Numbered from the stretch's first letter, positions 1 to 22,064 are shown. The stretch is 64,000 nucleotides of DNA from Glandiceps talaboti (GCF_964340395.1 NC_135556.1:7114001-7178000), one strand, 5' to 3'. The notes: generated from the letters alone by a model not told the origin. Numbers and translations are program-made.

Positions 1-329
1 TTCAGTAGGCCACAAATAAGAAGTATTTAAGTTTCGCGCTGACCAGAAACAATTCTCTCTTTTTTGGCCTTTAAAACTCTTTCTACAGTGAGTGCTATGC
101 TGCAGCGTTCTACAAAGCTTCACACTACATGTTCTGGTTGGCCAGGAGATAGCTACAGCAAGGGGCAAACAGCAATCAATAGGAAAAAAAATTATTGCAT
201 ATGTTCTGTTGTATTCCAGCAGTTGTCTGTAAGAACGAGAATCTCAAAACTTTGCCCTTACGGAAGACATCCAGTTTAAATCTGCTATATATTTGCTTTG
301 TAATGGGTTTTATGTGCATTTTTTGTTAG

Positions 330-358
330 TTTTGTTTGTTTGTTTGTTTGTTTGTTTG
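330..358. repeat. (TTTG)n microsatellite
   Basis: Short run of GTTT/TTTG units. The 64-279 region upstream has only a weak open frame with no recognisable domain, so 1-516 holds no supported gene. Confidence 0.8.
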
Positions 359-516
359 ACATGTTTGTGTGTTTTGTATTCTTGTCTTTTTCTCGAGGTT
401 TTCATTTTTTACTGAGGAGCCTGTAAATGGGACTTGCTACCATTGGTCTTCTGCTCAATGAAATCGAGAGCACAGTTGAAACAAATGGGGATGGATTGAA
501 AAGAGTATAACTGATA

Positions 517-1089
517 GTTATCCCACAGGGGCAGCGAGCATGTGATAGATTAATCAATTAATTGATCGATCGATCGATTTATTGATTGATTTAGTATTTG
601 GTTGATTGATTGATCTTATAATTAGCATGGATCAGTTACTGCGAAAATATGCTTTATCTCTTATCTTCTGGGAGATTATCATACTCATTCATGTATTAAC
701 TGGTATGTAAAAGATACTAGTTTGTGCATGATTGACTGTTTGTTTGGTGTGATGATCTCCCAGAAGATAAGACATAAAACAAAATTTCACATTAATCCAT
801 CCATGCTAATTATAAGATTAACATGATTAAAGGTGTTTTGATTTTAAATTAAATTTAATATAGATAAGAAGAGAAGAATGGACAAGATGTCTTTATTTAG
901 TCAATAAAGAGAGAATTACATACAGTTGAAAGAGAGAAAAGTAGACAGGAAAGAAGAAGAAAAAGTTTTATTTCACCACAAACATTAATCATTTAATCGA
1001 TCAATCAACCAACCAACCAACCAACCAAATAATAAATCAATCAGTAAATCGACGATCGATCACATGCTCGTTGCCCCCTGTGGTTATCC
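517..1089. mobile_element. Foldback (long imperfect inverted repeat) element
   Basis: The two ends are imperfect inverted copies: 'ccacaggggcagcgagcatg' near 523-542 pairs with 'catgctcgttgccccctgtg' near 1063-1082. Further in, GATC/GATT-rich tracts pair with each other, and 'cttataattagcatggat' (613-630) pairs with its exact complement at 806-823. 'atctcccagaagataag' near 746 pairs with the copy near 657. A related half copy lies at 14818-15080. There is no coding sequence. It is interpreted as a non-autonomous foldback or MITE-like element, and the family is not identified. Confidence 0.6.
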
Positions 1090-1118
1090 ATTTACCCATT
1101 ATATATTTGTTTATTTGT

Positions 1119-1200
1119 GTGTGTTTGTTTGTTTGTTTGTTTGTTTGTGTCTGTCTGTCTGTCTGTTTGTTTGTTTGTTTGTTTGTTTGTTTGTTTGTTG
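1119..1200. repeat. (TTTG)n/(TCTG)n microsatellite
   Basis: Tandem TTTG and TCTG units. A 74-residue open frame here is just translated repeat. Confidence 0.9.
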
Positions 1201-3620
1201 TTTGTAACATGTTCCTTGGCTCCCTGTGCTGCCACCAGCTGAGTATGTTAATATCTAATCATTTCGCACGCGCACATTTTAATGAGACCTGTTGAATCGA
1301 GGCTAGGTGAAACTAAGTCGGAACTTTTAATGAGAGCTGCAATAGACATATGGGGAAAGAAAAGGCCATCTCTGGCGACTATATAAGGTAAGTTTTATTT
1401 TCTTTTACTATAAGTGTAAATGATCACCTAATTTTCATTATTGTCTGACAACGTAGCTTTACTCGTCTTCTGAAACTACCCTGAATCAACTACATACACG
1501 GCCGTGTGTATATCTGCCGTGAAAGTCCATAGCCTGCTACGCAGTCGATACAAATTTTCACGGACTTTACTGTCAGGCTTTGCGGTAATCACTCACTCGC
1601 CACACGCGATACGCTACGTCTGTATCTGCGTTATATTCGCACTAAATTGATCGAAAGAGTTGTGGTTATTTACATCGTTTGACAAACAACTAAAAAATTG
1701 TGTATGGTAGAGTTTGAGCCACATGACAGCTCACAGATAGGTAGACGCGGAACTAAACATACACCCTGCAGTCCCCCATGAATAGAACCACAGACGAGTA
1801 AGAACTAAGTGATGCGCGATATATGGTTATTGCAGCATTTAATATGCCTTGTATGCGTATATATGAATACATCGTTCCAATAGTTTCCAGAGATTTAAGC
1901 ACTTCGGGCGCCAATGCAATTTTAGCGCTGAACCTGCCGAGGCTTCCTAGAAAGACATAAGGGGCCGGTATATTCTCGCAAGCCAGAGCACGTATTTCTA
2001 AAACTGTACCTCTCAGCAGGGCGTCTTGGACGGTGTCGTAAAAGAGGCTGTAGTTTATGACGATGGGCCAATGATGTCTCACTCAAATGAACCACTGAAC
2101 ATAGGTTCACTTTTCCGCGTAAATATTCCTAAAACATATGGGGTCGATATTGATCGTTTCCTATTCTACGCATCGTCGTAAACCATCGCCTCTTTTACGG
2201 CACCGTCCAAGACCCACCGCTATAAATTTCACAATGTCATCGCGGAAGAAACAATAGCTCTGGTTTGCGAGAATAATTCTCTATGCTTAAAGGAAATATG
2301 TCAAATTCTCAAATGTAAATTTAATATGTACATACATACATTCAGCAGTATTGACTTTATCGCATAAATCTATGTCACCGTTACTGAATTTGAGATTAAC
2401 TGAGAACCCTTCCGTGTTCGATTATTCTGACCAATACCTAGATCACAACCTGACCACATACCTGACAACAATAAAATGCATCTTGTATGACACATTTTTG
2501 AGTAAACGTATTGTGCGCTTATCGACGGAATCACCTGAAAGGCGCATGCTAGTCACGTATCGAAACCAGGTAGCCATAGTAAAGAACCGTGACGTTTTCA
2601 ACAACTACTGTTCATTGTGTTGTATCTCTGGCTAAAATATATTTTTAAAAATCTCTATGTGGTCTGAGATGGCAGGTCAGACCACGTAAGATTAATACAA
2701 TTACATTATTTGACGACGCGACGCAAGTCCTCAGTGAAATAATAGTAAATGATGGCCTATATGCATATGTACTAATAGTCCTATACCAAATTTAATATAA
2801 ACAAACCTCGTTTCGTATACTTTCTGAATTAATAAGTGGTAAAACGTATCATGAAATCAAATAAATCGTTCATGAATACTTTGGGTTCTGTTATCCTTGC
2901 AGACGGGCTGTTACGATACACAAAGTCTGATTATCGTTGGCGTCACAACAGAGTGGACAGACTTGCAGATTTTTTGGCGACACTGCAACCGTCTGCAAGC
3001 AGGGTGTTGTGACGTTGTATTAAATTCATACATCTCTAGTGTTAAAACACATCACACACTGAAACTCCTACCGTATATCATAAAAATCATACCATAAGAT
3101 CGTTTTTAATTGACCAGTAGATCGACTTATTTTCCAGTTACAAAAACAGGTTGAAATTCGCCACACTACGGCTATGTATCGCGATCAGTCTCTCAAGGCA
3201 AATGCAGTGCACAGTATTGGAACCTGTCCTATGCACACTCGGCTTTTACAGTAATTGTTTTTTGTGTGTGTTGATAATTTTTAGACACAAGAACGAAACG
3301 GTTCGAACCAAAATACTAGTATCATAGTGTGCGACCAATCTCTTATGAGACTGTCAGTTGTGTTTAATTTTGCAAAAAATACCTAATGTTGGCTTCTATA
3401 CAATTGCAGTATTAATCATTCGGGTACTAGGTTTACTCAGATTCTAAAATTATTGCACCACCGTCGCTTGTTTTGATGCAATCACAAACTGCTGCACCTG
3501 AAAGAGGTATGGTATGGCTTATATTTCTTTTAATTGTGCGTTTGTGCGTTACTCTTAATTAACGAATACTGCCGTTAGATCTGTGCTGCTAAGTCTACTT
3601 CACAACACATATCTTGAACT
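1201..3620. other. Gene-poor stretch with a short dispersed repeat
   Basis: No ORF here has a recognisable domain or convincing splice signals. The one notable structure is a repeat of about 110 bases, present inverted at 1965-2075 (-) and direct at 2164-2275 (+). Both copies carry 'gcctcttttacg' and a conserved 'ctctggtttgcgagaat'-type end. A third copy is at about 62885-62995 (+). Confidence 0.5.
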
Positions 3621-3627
3621 AGGCATG

Positions 3628-4640
3628 GTTTAGGGTGTGTCTTCTGCTGATGACTCCAAGCTGTATGTTACTTGCTCTAGTGAATCGGCCCTTGTTGCAA
3701 AAATTGAGAGAATTGTATTGAGGAACTCCGATAGTGGATGTATGACAATGTGTTGGCACTGAATGACAGTAAGACTGAGGTGGTATAAGATTCACCTCGA
3801 AGTCTGGTGATGGGGTTAACGTTCAGGTCGGCAACGTGCCTGTAATGTGCAGGTTAAGGGAGTCGGCATCCATTCATCTTCTGCAGTTCGTGACCTTGGT
3901 GTTACACTTGATCCGCATCTTTTGCTTTATGGAGAATTGGTAAAATTTGTAACCTTCTTGATCAGAGTTCAACGGAAAAATTAGTTCATCCTCGCATCTA
4001 GACTTGATTACTGTAACAGTTTACTCTTCCACCTTCCGAACTATCAAGTCCAGAAATTGCAACTCATTCAAAATTCTGCAGTACGTCTTGTTTCAAAAAA
4101 ATAAGAAATCTGACCATATCCAACCAGTACTGCGTAGTTTGCATTGCCTTCTTGTTCATATAAGCGAACCAGAGTTCAACATCTTGTATAAGGTTTTAAA
4201 TGATGTGGTGCAAGGCCCCGGGATTTTTAAAGCGTTCGCAATCCTGGCCGCACCCTTCGGTCTGAGGGTGCACTCAGTTTACACTAGCCGTTGGGAATTC
4301 CATATTTTATTGTGATAGATCTTTCGCTCTTTTCTCTACGGCTGTGGAAAGGGCTACCACAAGAACTGCGCATGCGTTGCACTAGTAATTTGAATGTTTT
4401 CAGTCTGGTCTAAAAACTCACCTTTTCAGGAAGATCATATTGTGCAACGCAGCTACTCGTATTTCAACAAGACATTTTAGTAATTGATTTTTAGCATTCT
4501 GAAATTGTACTGTTCATTCCCCCTTATGTTTTTGGGTTCTGATTTTAATTTTAGTGAGTTTTACTGTATGTTTTATGATTGTGTTGTACAGCGCCTTCAG
4601 ATGTCTTTTTACATCGGCCACTGTATATGGGTGTCTCATG
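3628..4640 (+). pseudogene. Decayed non-LTR retrotransposon, C-terminal reverse transcriptase region
   Basis: Broken reading frames on the plus strand still show reverse transcriptase landmarks in order. A 'DDSKLYV'-like catalytic segment is near 3650, a 'LGVTLDP'-like motif near 3897, and '[20 protein letters not shown]' near 4001-4060, typical of the C-terminal region of CR1/L2/jockey-type elements. A 'SLRLWKGLPQELR'-like piece lies near 4330-4370. Frameshifts and stops separate these pieces, so the copy is dead. Its relationship to the minus-strand element at 4848-5964 is unclear; protein divergence suggests a different family. Confidence 0.65.
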
Positions 4641-4828
4641 GACCCAGCTAGTCTTTGCATATGGTTTTCCATAGTCCCGTTTACAAACACAGGTAAATTA
4701 TGTATGGACGCAATGCACTGACTGTTCCCTGTCTTAGTTGTTTGCCTCAGTTGTCAGAAAATATAACAATTAGAACTCTACTCTACTGCAATGTAGCCAT
4801 GAATTTATCAAATCTGGATTTATGTTTT

Positions 4829-4848
4829 ATTATTATTATTATTAGACT
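4829..4848. repeat. (TAT/ATT)n tract, 3' tail of the minus-strand retrotransposon
   Basis: On the minus strand this reads (TAA)n directly after the untranslated end of the 4848-5964 element. That is the usual position of a short tandem tail on CR1- or L2-like elements. Confidence 0.5.
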
Positions 4849-5964
4849 TTATTTAAACTCGATAGACTGTTGAGCCAAAGGCTCTTCTCACACAGTGTCG
4901 AGATAAAAATATACAATATATACATTAAAAATACTAAACCATTAAAACAAATACAAGGGTGAGTAAAATGGCAAAAGCCAGAAGAACAGCCAGGCGACTA
5001 CTAAACTAACTGTTTTCTAAAAGATGACATTTACAATTACGTTTAAAAGACTGAAGAGTGGAGCATGATTTGATATCAATACTTAAATCATTCCAGGTTT
5101 TAACACCATTATATAAAAAACTCTTCCTAAAAAACTGTGTTCTATGTTTTGGGATGTAAAGTTCATCTCTGTCTGCTGCACGTGTGTTACGAGTGTGCAC
5201 TTCTCGAATGCCTCTAAAATCATTCAGATAATTTGGAGCCAGGCTATTCTGGACTTTGTACATTAAAACAGCTTCATTGTAAATGATACGTTTTCTGAAA
5301 GGAAGCCATTGAAGAGATTCAAATAAAACAGTACTAGGTGTATTAAAATTAGTGTCTAAAAGCACTCTTGCAACAGCTTTCTGAAGTCTTTCAATGCGGA
5401 GTAAAAGCGTGTTTGAACAATGACCCCATATGTTAGAACAGTAGTCAAAGTGGGGTAGTATAAAACAATTGTAAAAAGTAATCTTTGCTCTCTGATTTAA
5501 AAAAGTTCTAATACGTTTAAGTTGATGAAGTTTAAAAGCAACTTTACTACATACAGTGTTCACTTGTTTTTCCCAAGTCAGTGTATCATCAATATTTACA
5601 CCTAAAAGCTTTTCATTTGAGATACATTCTAGCTTGGTACTGCCACATGTAACATTGATACAGTTATTCGTCCTCGCTTTTTTCTGCGATGTTCCTATAA
5701 CCATCACCTTGGTTTTCTGCAAATTTAGGCACATGTTACTACCTTCACACCATTGTGTGATTAAATTTACATCATGGTTGAGTCGGGTTTCAATTTCAGA
5801 AACATTAGGACTAATAGCCTGTGCTGCGGTATCGTCAGCGTACATGTACATATCTGTTCTTTCAGAAATTAGAGGGAGGTCGTTGATGAAGAGTAGAAAA
5901 AACAACGGCCCTAAAATCGATCCCTGTGGCACGTTTTCCACTATGCATGTTATGGTAGATACCT
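4848..5964 (-). mobile_element. 5'-truncated non-LTR retrotransposon with reverse transcriptase remnant
   Basis: A minus-strand frame is open from about 5960 to the stop at 5006. It encodes the C-terminal part of a LINE-type reverse transcriptase: 'VPQGSILGPLFFLLFINDLP' (about 5930-5870), then the catalytic 'YADD' (about 5845), the thumb region 'LLGVNIDDTLTWEKQV', and 'ILPHFDYCSNIWGHC' near 5430. The endonuclease and the first RT blocks are missing, and the break at about 5965 abuts another repeat. This is the usual 5' truncation of target-primed reverse transcription. The surviving frame has no internal stop, so the copy is fairly young. The first in-frame start-like codon is GTG (5941), so no authentic start survives. 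Confidence 0.88.
5006..5941 (-). CDS. Partial LINE reverse transcriptase ORF
   Basis: About 311 codons of reverse transcriptase palm and thumb plus the C-terminal region, ending in a stop at 5006. YADD supplies two of the catalytic aspartates of the RT active site, and VPQGS is the conserved block just before it. The protein is incomplete at the N terminus and cannot mobilise itself. CR1/jockey-type C-terminal motifs (DYC, and WN followed by 'LSIDIKSCSTLQSFKRN') are visible. Clade assignment would need a phylogeny. Confidence 0.85.
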   Translation of the reverse strand: MENVPQGSILGPLFFLLFINDLPLISERTDMYMYADDTAAQAISPNVSEIETRLNHDVNLITQWCEGSNMCLNLQKTKVMVIGTSQKKARTNNCINVTCGSTKLECISNEKLLGVNIDDTLTWEKQVNTVCSKVAFKLHQLKRIRTFLNQRAKITFYNCFILPHFDYCSNIWGHCSNTLLLRIERLQKAVARVLLDTNFNTPSTVLFESLQWLPFRKRIIYNEAVLMYKVQNSLAPNYLNDFRGIREVHTRNTRAADRDELYIPKHRTQFFRKSFLYNGVKTWNDLSIDIKSCSTLQSFKRNCKCHLLENS

Positions 5965-5965
5965 T

Positions 5966-6213
5966 AGGGACCGGTCAGTTTGTTCGGCCTGGGGGGGGGG
6001 GGCGGTGGATTGGTAGGGGGGTCACCCTGTTTTTGAAATTGGCAGTAGGGGGGTCATGCTGTTTTGAAAATTGTGGATAGGGGGGGTCATTGCGTTTTAG
6101 ATTGTGATGGAAGAAAAAAATCCTTTCTACAATGGCATATAGCCTTGTCTGAAATGTGGTACATGTCAATATTTGTTCTTGTCCCTGTTTCTTACATGAA
6201 TTCTTTAACATTA
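5966..6213 (+). repeat. Dispersed G-run repeat, copy 1
   Basis: G-rich blocks alternate with 'gtcaccctg', 'gtcatgctg' and 'gtcattgcg', followed by a tail ending near 'cttacatgaattctttaaca'. The same string of motifs occurs on the opposite strand at 33612-33852. This shows a dispersed family, probably non-autonomous. Confidence 0.7.
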
Positions 6214-6238
6214 CTTATTAGTTCAAACCTAACTATAA

Positions 6239-6440
6239 CCTATTGCCGAAATTTGTAATAAACCGAAATTTGTAATAAAATTGCCGACATTTGTAATAAA
6301 TTGCCGATATTTATAATAAACTGACGACATTTGTAATAAATTCTGTGAACGACAATTGTAATAAAAATTGCCGATATTTGTAATAAATTTCAGAAAAAAA
6401 TGTGTAATAAACCTGCCGAAATTTGTAATAAAAAAAAGGT
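6239..6440 (-). repeat. Minisatellite array, minus orientation
   Basis: About nine degenerate units of the type 'ccgacatttgtaataaa', the reverse complement of the array unit at 7944-9546. Unit length varies around 20-22 bases. Confidence 0.85.
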
Positions 6441-6578
6441 TAAGGGGGTTCCTCTCTGACTTTCAAAGAAATGGAGTTACTCATTCTAAACTTAGAAGGG
6501 ATTTAAAATATCGTCATTACAGGCTTCCTAGAATTAATTTACAACAATTATGTCAGCCACTTGGATCTTTGAGTCTTT

Positions 6579-6579
6579 G

Positions 6580-6620
<41 letters not shown>
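6579..6620. repeat. (CAAT)n microsatellite
   Basis: Ten or so perfect CAAT units between the two oppositely oriented minisatellite arrays. Confidence 0.9.
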
Positions 6621-6623
<3 letters not shown>

Positions 6624-6831
6624 GCGATCAGTCAATAATAAGTCTACTTATCTACCTAGCTACTTACTTACCTACTAGTACCTACATTATATACCCAGCA
6701 GTACTCATGTACCAACCCATCAGTTCAAATCATAATTCACTTGATGAACACGTCGTGCTTTATTGAACGAATGTAAATTTTGATCATTGGCGGACGTGTT
6801 GTTAAATTGACTTTGTCAAAAGATAACTTGT

Positions 6832-6975
6832 CGGTTGGTTGGTTGGTTGGTTGGTTGGTTGGTTGGCTGGCTGGCTGGCTGGTTGGTTGGCTGGTTGGCT
6901 GGTCGGTTGGATGACTGACTGACTGACTGACTGACCGAATGACTGACTGACTGGCTGGCTGACTGACTGACGGAG
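6832..6975. repeat. (TTGG)n/(CTGG)n/(ACTG)n compound microsatellite
   Basis: Consecutive blocks of TTGG, CTGG and ACTG units. A smaller TTGG block recurs at 7224-7244 next to another copy of the surrounding sequence ('cacttgatgaacac' at 6740 and 7161), which suggests a local duplication. Confidence 0.85.
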
Positions 6976-7943
6976 GGATGGAAAGACGGGCGTGTGGAGG
7001 GTAGCTAAAAAGTAATTTCAATCTGTTTTCTAACCTGATTTTATCTAGTTCTTAAATCTTACTTCCTCTAGTGTACAAGCGGCGAATGTATGAGTTGTTT
7101 GTGATTGTGAAGGCTTCTGAGTGATGAGTGAATATACGAACTAGCATCATCAATCCATCACTTGATGAACACTTCGTGGTTGTATGATCGAATGTATATA
7201 TTTTAATCATTGCGGACAAAGTGTTGGTTGGTTGGTTGGTTAGCTGGTCGGTTGACTACCAACAAACTGATTTCTCTAGAAATCTTAGAAACGGCGATTT
7301 CACAACCAATTTTAGAGTGCATTTGGGGGCAAAAATTGAAAGCTTCATAATGGCTTGAGAAGTAATTGGTATGAGTAATTTTTAAAAACAAATTAGTTAG
7401 TATATCAATAAGTCTAGAGGGACATATTCTTGTCCGTGAGTGTGAAGAGATTGATATGCATAAAGGCGAATATTTCAGACATCATACATTACGGACACTT
7501 GGTGTTATGGATACTGTATATCACTATATCTCACCAAAATCTAGCGACACACATACCAGTTTCCAGTTTCGATTATTGTTGGTCTATCTGTGAACTAATT
7601 GTACTTATGTATAAAAAGAAACATAATCGCTTGCCAATATTTGCCTGATGGTTTTATTAACACAAACCTATGACAGGCCAACCAACGATAAACTCTGATA
7701 TATAAAGGAAGAATTTTGGATTTGAATCATAGAAGTAAATACATAACAATATAGTTCTGTATCAATTTTTGGTGCGAAATACCGGCGCAAAACTTCCCTG
7801 GCTTAACTTGTAGAACAAGTTCTTACACAGGGAATTTTGATAAAGTTTCTTAGATCCAGGTGTTTAATTTGTTGAAATCTAGGATTGGTGAAGATGAGGC
7901 ACTTTTTTTGTAAATTTTTACTGTCAGTTTTACTTGAAATGTC

Positions 7944-9546
7944 GTTACAAATGTCGGCAATGTTATTACAAATGTCGTTAGTTTATTAAAAATGTCGTCA
8001 ATTTTATTACAAATGTCGTTAGTTTATTACAAATATCGGCAATTTTATTACAAATGTCGTTAGTTTATTACAAATATCGGCAATTTTATTACAATTGTTG
8101 TTAGTTTATTAAAAATGTCGTCAATTTTATTACAAATGTCGGCAATGTTATTACAAATGTCGTTAGTTTATTAAAAATGTCATCAATTTTATTACAAATG
8201 TCATTAGTTTAATAAAAAATGTCAACAATTTTATTACAAATGTCATAGTTTATCAAAAATATTGGCAATTTTATTACAATTGTCGTTAGTTTATTACAAA
8301 TGTCGTCAATTTTATTACAAATGTCGTTAGTTTATTACAAATGTCGGCAATTTTATTACAAATGTCGGCAATTTTATTACAATTGTCGTTAGTTTATTAC
8401 AAATGTCGGCAATTTTATTACAAATGTCGGCAATTTTATTACAATTGTCGTTAGTTTATTACAAATGTCGTCAATTTTATTACAAATGTCGTTAGTTTAT
8501 TACAAATGTCGGCAATTTTATTACAAATGTCATTATTTTATTACAAATGTCGGCAATTTTATTACAAATGTCGTTAATAAGTTATTACAAATGTCGGCAA
8601 CGTTATATTACAAATGTCGGCAATTTTATTACAATTGTCGTTAGTTTATTACAAATGTCATCAATTGTATTACAAATGTCGTCAATTTTATTACAAATGT
8701 TGTTAGTTTATTACAAATGTCGGCAATTTTATTACAAATGTCGTCAATGTTATTACAAATGTCGATAGTTTATTGCAAATGTCGGCAATTTTATTACAAA
8801 TGTCGTCAGTTTATTACAAATGTCGGCAATGCTATTACAAATGTCGGCAATTTTATTACAAATGTTGGCAATTTTATTACAAATGTCGTCAATTTTATTA
8901 CAAATGTCGTCAGTTTATTACAAATGTCGGCAATTTTATTACAAATGTCAAAGTTTATTACAAATGTCGGCAATTTTATTACAAATGTCATTATTTTATT
9001 ACAAATGTCGGCAATGTCATTACAAATGTCGTCAATTTTATTACAAATGTCGTTAATAAGTTATTACAAATGTCGGCAACGTTATATTACAAATGTCGTC
9101 AATTTTATTACAATTGTCGTTAGTTTATTACAAATGTCATCAATTGTATTACAAATGTCGTCAATTTTATTACAAATGTTGTTAGTTTATTACAAATGTC
9201 GGCAATTTTATTACAAATGTCGTCAATGTTATTACAAATGTCGATAGTTTATTGCAAATGTCGGCAATTTTATTACAAATGTCGTCAGTTTATTACAAAT
9301 GTCGGCAATGCTATTACAAATGTCGGCAATTTTATTACAAATGTTGGCAATTTTATTACAAATGTCGTCAATTTTATTACAAATGTCGTCAGTTTATTAC
9401 AAATGTCGGCAATTTTATTACAAATGTCAAAGTTTATTACAAATGTCGGCAATTTTATTACAAATGTCGTCAATTTTATTACAATTATCGTTAGTTTATT
9501 ACAAAGGTCGGCAATTTTGTTACAAGTTTTCAACAACTTTATTACA
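7944..9546 (+). repeat. Large minisatellite array, plus orientation, with higher-order repeat
   Basis: About 75 units related to 'tttattacaaatgtcggcaa', with alternating variants cgtt, cgtc, cggc and cat after 'aaatgt'. A second level of repetition is visible: the block around 8560-9018 recurs 479 bases later (for example 'cgttaataag' at 8572 and 9051). Because many units are 21 bases long, several frames stay open and give spurious ORFs of up to 176 codons rich in the heptad FYYKCRQ. No sign of real coding was found. Confidence 0.95.
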
Positions 9547-9771
9547 AGTATATTCGTAATTGGTACAAGTCTCTGTAAATATACAAAACAAGTTGTAATG
9601 TTATATATAGTGGCCACAACAACATTTGGTTGTGCTATTATAAAACATTCTACAAGTTCAAAATTGAAATACACAAAATAATTATTTAATTGAAATGGAG
9701 ATAAGATTTCAATATTTTAGAGAAAGGGATTGGGGAGACGTTATTCTCCCCTTTTTTCTGTCTTTCATCTA

Positions 9772-9775
<4 letters not shown>

Positions 9776-9806
<31 letters not shown>

Positions 9807-9834
9807 AGTGTGTGTGTGTGTTTGTGTTTGTGTT

Positions 9835-9890
<56 letters not shown>

Positions 9891-9896
9891 TGTGTG
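9776..9896. repeat. (TA)n-(TG)n-(CGTG)n compound microsatellite
   Basis: A short TA tract followed by about 100 bases of TG with TTTG and CGTG interruptions. Confidence 0.92.
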
Positions 9897-10021
9897 GCCG
9901 TTACGATCATCAAACGTCTGATGACAATAATAGCTCCTGTAGCTGTGTACATCTTTTACATGTTTTAATAATATTCAAAGATGCTACTTGTAGACTAAAT
10001 GATTCGTATAGTATAGTCTTA

Positions 10022-10095
10022 GTCTAGTTCCTATACGTACACGTTACGATTACTACGGTGTGGAGATGATCTTAGTTGTACGTATAGGAACGAGG
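10022..10095. repeat. Hairpin-forming inverted repeat
   Basis: 'tagttcctatacgtac' near 10024-10039 pairs with 'gtacgtataggaac' near 10079-10092 across a loop of about 40 bases. Confidence 0.6.
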
Positions 10096-10250
10096 CTACT
10101 ATATATTGTCTTGACAATACTATATCTAGTATTGTCTTTTCTTATTATTGCAATGAAAGTCACTTAGTTATTTAAACTATGTGTTTAGCGACGTGTATAA
10201 ATAGCGTCATGTCTGAACCCAAACAGAGTAATTACAAATTCATGATACTC

Positions 10251-10252
10251 CC

Positions 10253-10325
<73 letters not shown>
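10251..10325. repeat. (CAA)n microsatellite
   Basis: About 25 nearly perfect CAA units. Confidence 0.95.
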
Positions 10326-10766
10326 GCTATTTAAAACTGACCAGCCCTCGTATCGCCTCTTCACCCTCTCATACGAGACTGATTATACACGTCGTGTCGT
10401 TCGGCCCACAACGGGTGATGCATGATGAGTGCTGACTGATTGAGCGGCTCAACGCGTTGTATCATACAGACAACGTTAACAACTAACGCCGAATGGTCGA
10501 AACGTCTCTACCCCTCTATCTGTCGAGTGTTATTGTTCGATAAGAACAAAGTGACACGATTCGACCAACTTATCTTTAGTCCGATTATAAAGAAGATAAT
10601 GTTTAACACGGCTCAACTCAAAGGTGTAAACACAGTACTTTGGTCTCAAGTTATATTTGTAGCACTCGACAGGTTGAGCTTTTTCTCCACATTGTAACTT
10701 ACATACGATTGCGTCTTTGAGGCCATTGACATCAGCCCGTCCTGGTAAGATAGCCAAGAGGATTAG

Positions 10767-12304
10767 TTTAGGGAGCCATCATTTTTTACGGCGGGGGGGG
10801 ACCTCATTTTGGGACTCAATGAGGGGGGGGGTCATCATTTTTACAAAGTGCATACATGGGGGTCACCTTATTTTCAACAGCTGAACGAAATCATGAACCA
10901 CCCTGATATACTTAAATTTCCATAAACAAATACATGTGCATAAAATACACGATAAACAATGGCTATTATTATAGTTTACCTTCAAATGTAACATAAACTC
11001 TTTGTCTCTTGATACATCCCAAACATATGACATGGAGTCATAACATTGCACCTTTTAAGCAAAAATTTTGTAGAAATGACTTCTCAATATTGCAGGCCAT
11101 TAGTTGCATTGTGTCATCATGTGGTATAAAAAAAACTTGCATGTGTAACTGTACACGTAACACATAAGAAATGAAATACCTTGAAATTTACTGGATGGAC
11201 TGACTCTAAAATCTGTCCCTCCATTGACCTGAACATGTTGAATTGCACACAAACATAGCCAATAGAGACACACTTTCAAATAATTTATTGAATTTGTATC
11301 ATGTTTTCCCCAAATTTTCTCACTTTCTACTTGATCTTTTTTTTATTAGTAGTAGTGTCAATATGACTTGAAATGATTTAAACTTTTGAAACCCTAAAAT
11401 TAGTGATACTTTTGTGATATAACTAAATAGTGTTTTATTTCTGAATGCCAGAATGGTGCTCTAAATGGCCTCCGAAGGGTGTTCATTTTTCAAAAAGCTC
11501 TTACCATGGGAGGGGCGACACCCCTCCCCCACACCTGCATAGGGGGAACGACTTGAAATGATTTAAACATTTGAAACCCTAAAATTAGTGATACTTTTAT
11601 GATATAACTAAGTTGTGTTTTACTTCGAGTGGTGCTCTAAATGGGCTCCAAAAGGTATTCATTTTTCAAAAAGCTCTTACTTGGGAAGGGGACACCCCCT
11701 CACAAAAAAAACCGCGCTTGTAGGCGCGCACACGCGTAGCGTGCACTTCTCCCCATACTTTTTCCAGTTCTCTCCCTACTTTGAAACTTATAAAAAAACC
11801 TAGGTTTACAATTATATTAACTCCATTTCTAATATTGTACTTTATAATTAGCTGAATTAATCTATAATGGTAATAGTTCACTTAATCTAAGAGATATCCT
11901 AGAACTTTTGGTTACTAAACCATGAATTTTGCTTGTCCATGAACAGACAATCATACTTCTCATAGGGTTCCTGTCTAAAGAGCTTTATACATGCGAAGCA
12001 ATGGATTTGGGATAGCAATTTACCAGATACACTTAAAATTACTGTAAATGTAACAAGTAAAATTAACTATGCAGTGTGCTGTATTGTGCTTTGAGAAACT
12101 AGAGTGTCTTTTGCAAGATCAAGAAGAATGTTTCTTGTCAACAGATGTGTAAGGGGGAGGGGGGGGGGGGTCAGTGTTTTTTATTTGTCAGGGGGGATTG
12201 TTTTGTGGATGAATAGCAGGGGGTCACTATTTTTAAGTACAACACGAACAAGAAGTCACCGGCCCACCCCGGCCGTAAAAACTGATCGCTCCCTTAGTCT
12301 TGCG
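10767..12304. mobile_element. Putative non-autonomous element with imperfect terminal inverted repeats
   Basis: The left end 'agtttagggagccatcattt' followed by 'tttacggc' and a G-run mirrors the right end, which read on the minus strand is 'actaagggagcgatcagttt' followed by 'ttacggccggggt'. Inside are two tandem copies of a unit of roughly 180 bases (about 11366-11549 and 11550-11706) that share 'gacttgaaatgatttaaac' and 'tttttcaaaaagctcttac'. There are no transposase-like frames. The boundaries are by eye and the target-site duplication is unclear. Confidence 0.45.
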
Positions 12305-12404
12305 TGTAGCTATAGATTATAGCATTACCTAACAAGTCTGCCATCGACCAAGGTGTAAATATCTGTTACCAACTACAGGGTTATAGACGGGCAAGGTTTT
12401 CAAC

Positions 12405-22064
<9,660 letters not shown>

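Noticed and set aside
8547-9681. Overlapping ORFs of up to 176 codons with FYYKCRQ/FITNVGN heptads
   Set aside because: They follow the 21-base minisatellite unit in several frames on both strands at once.
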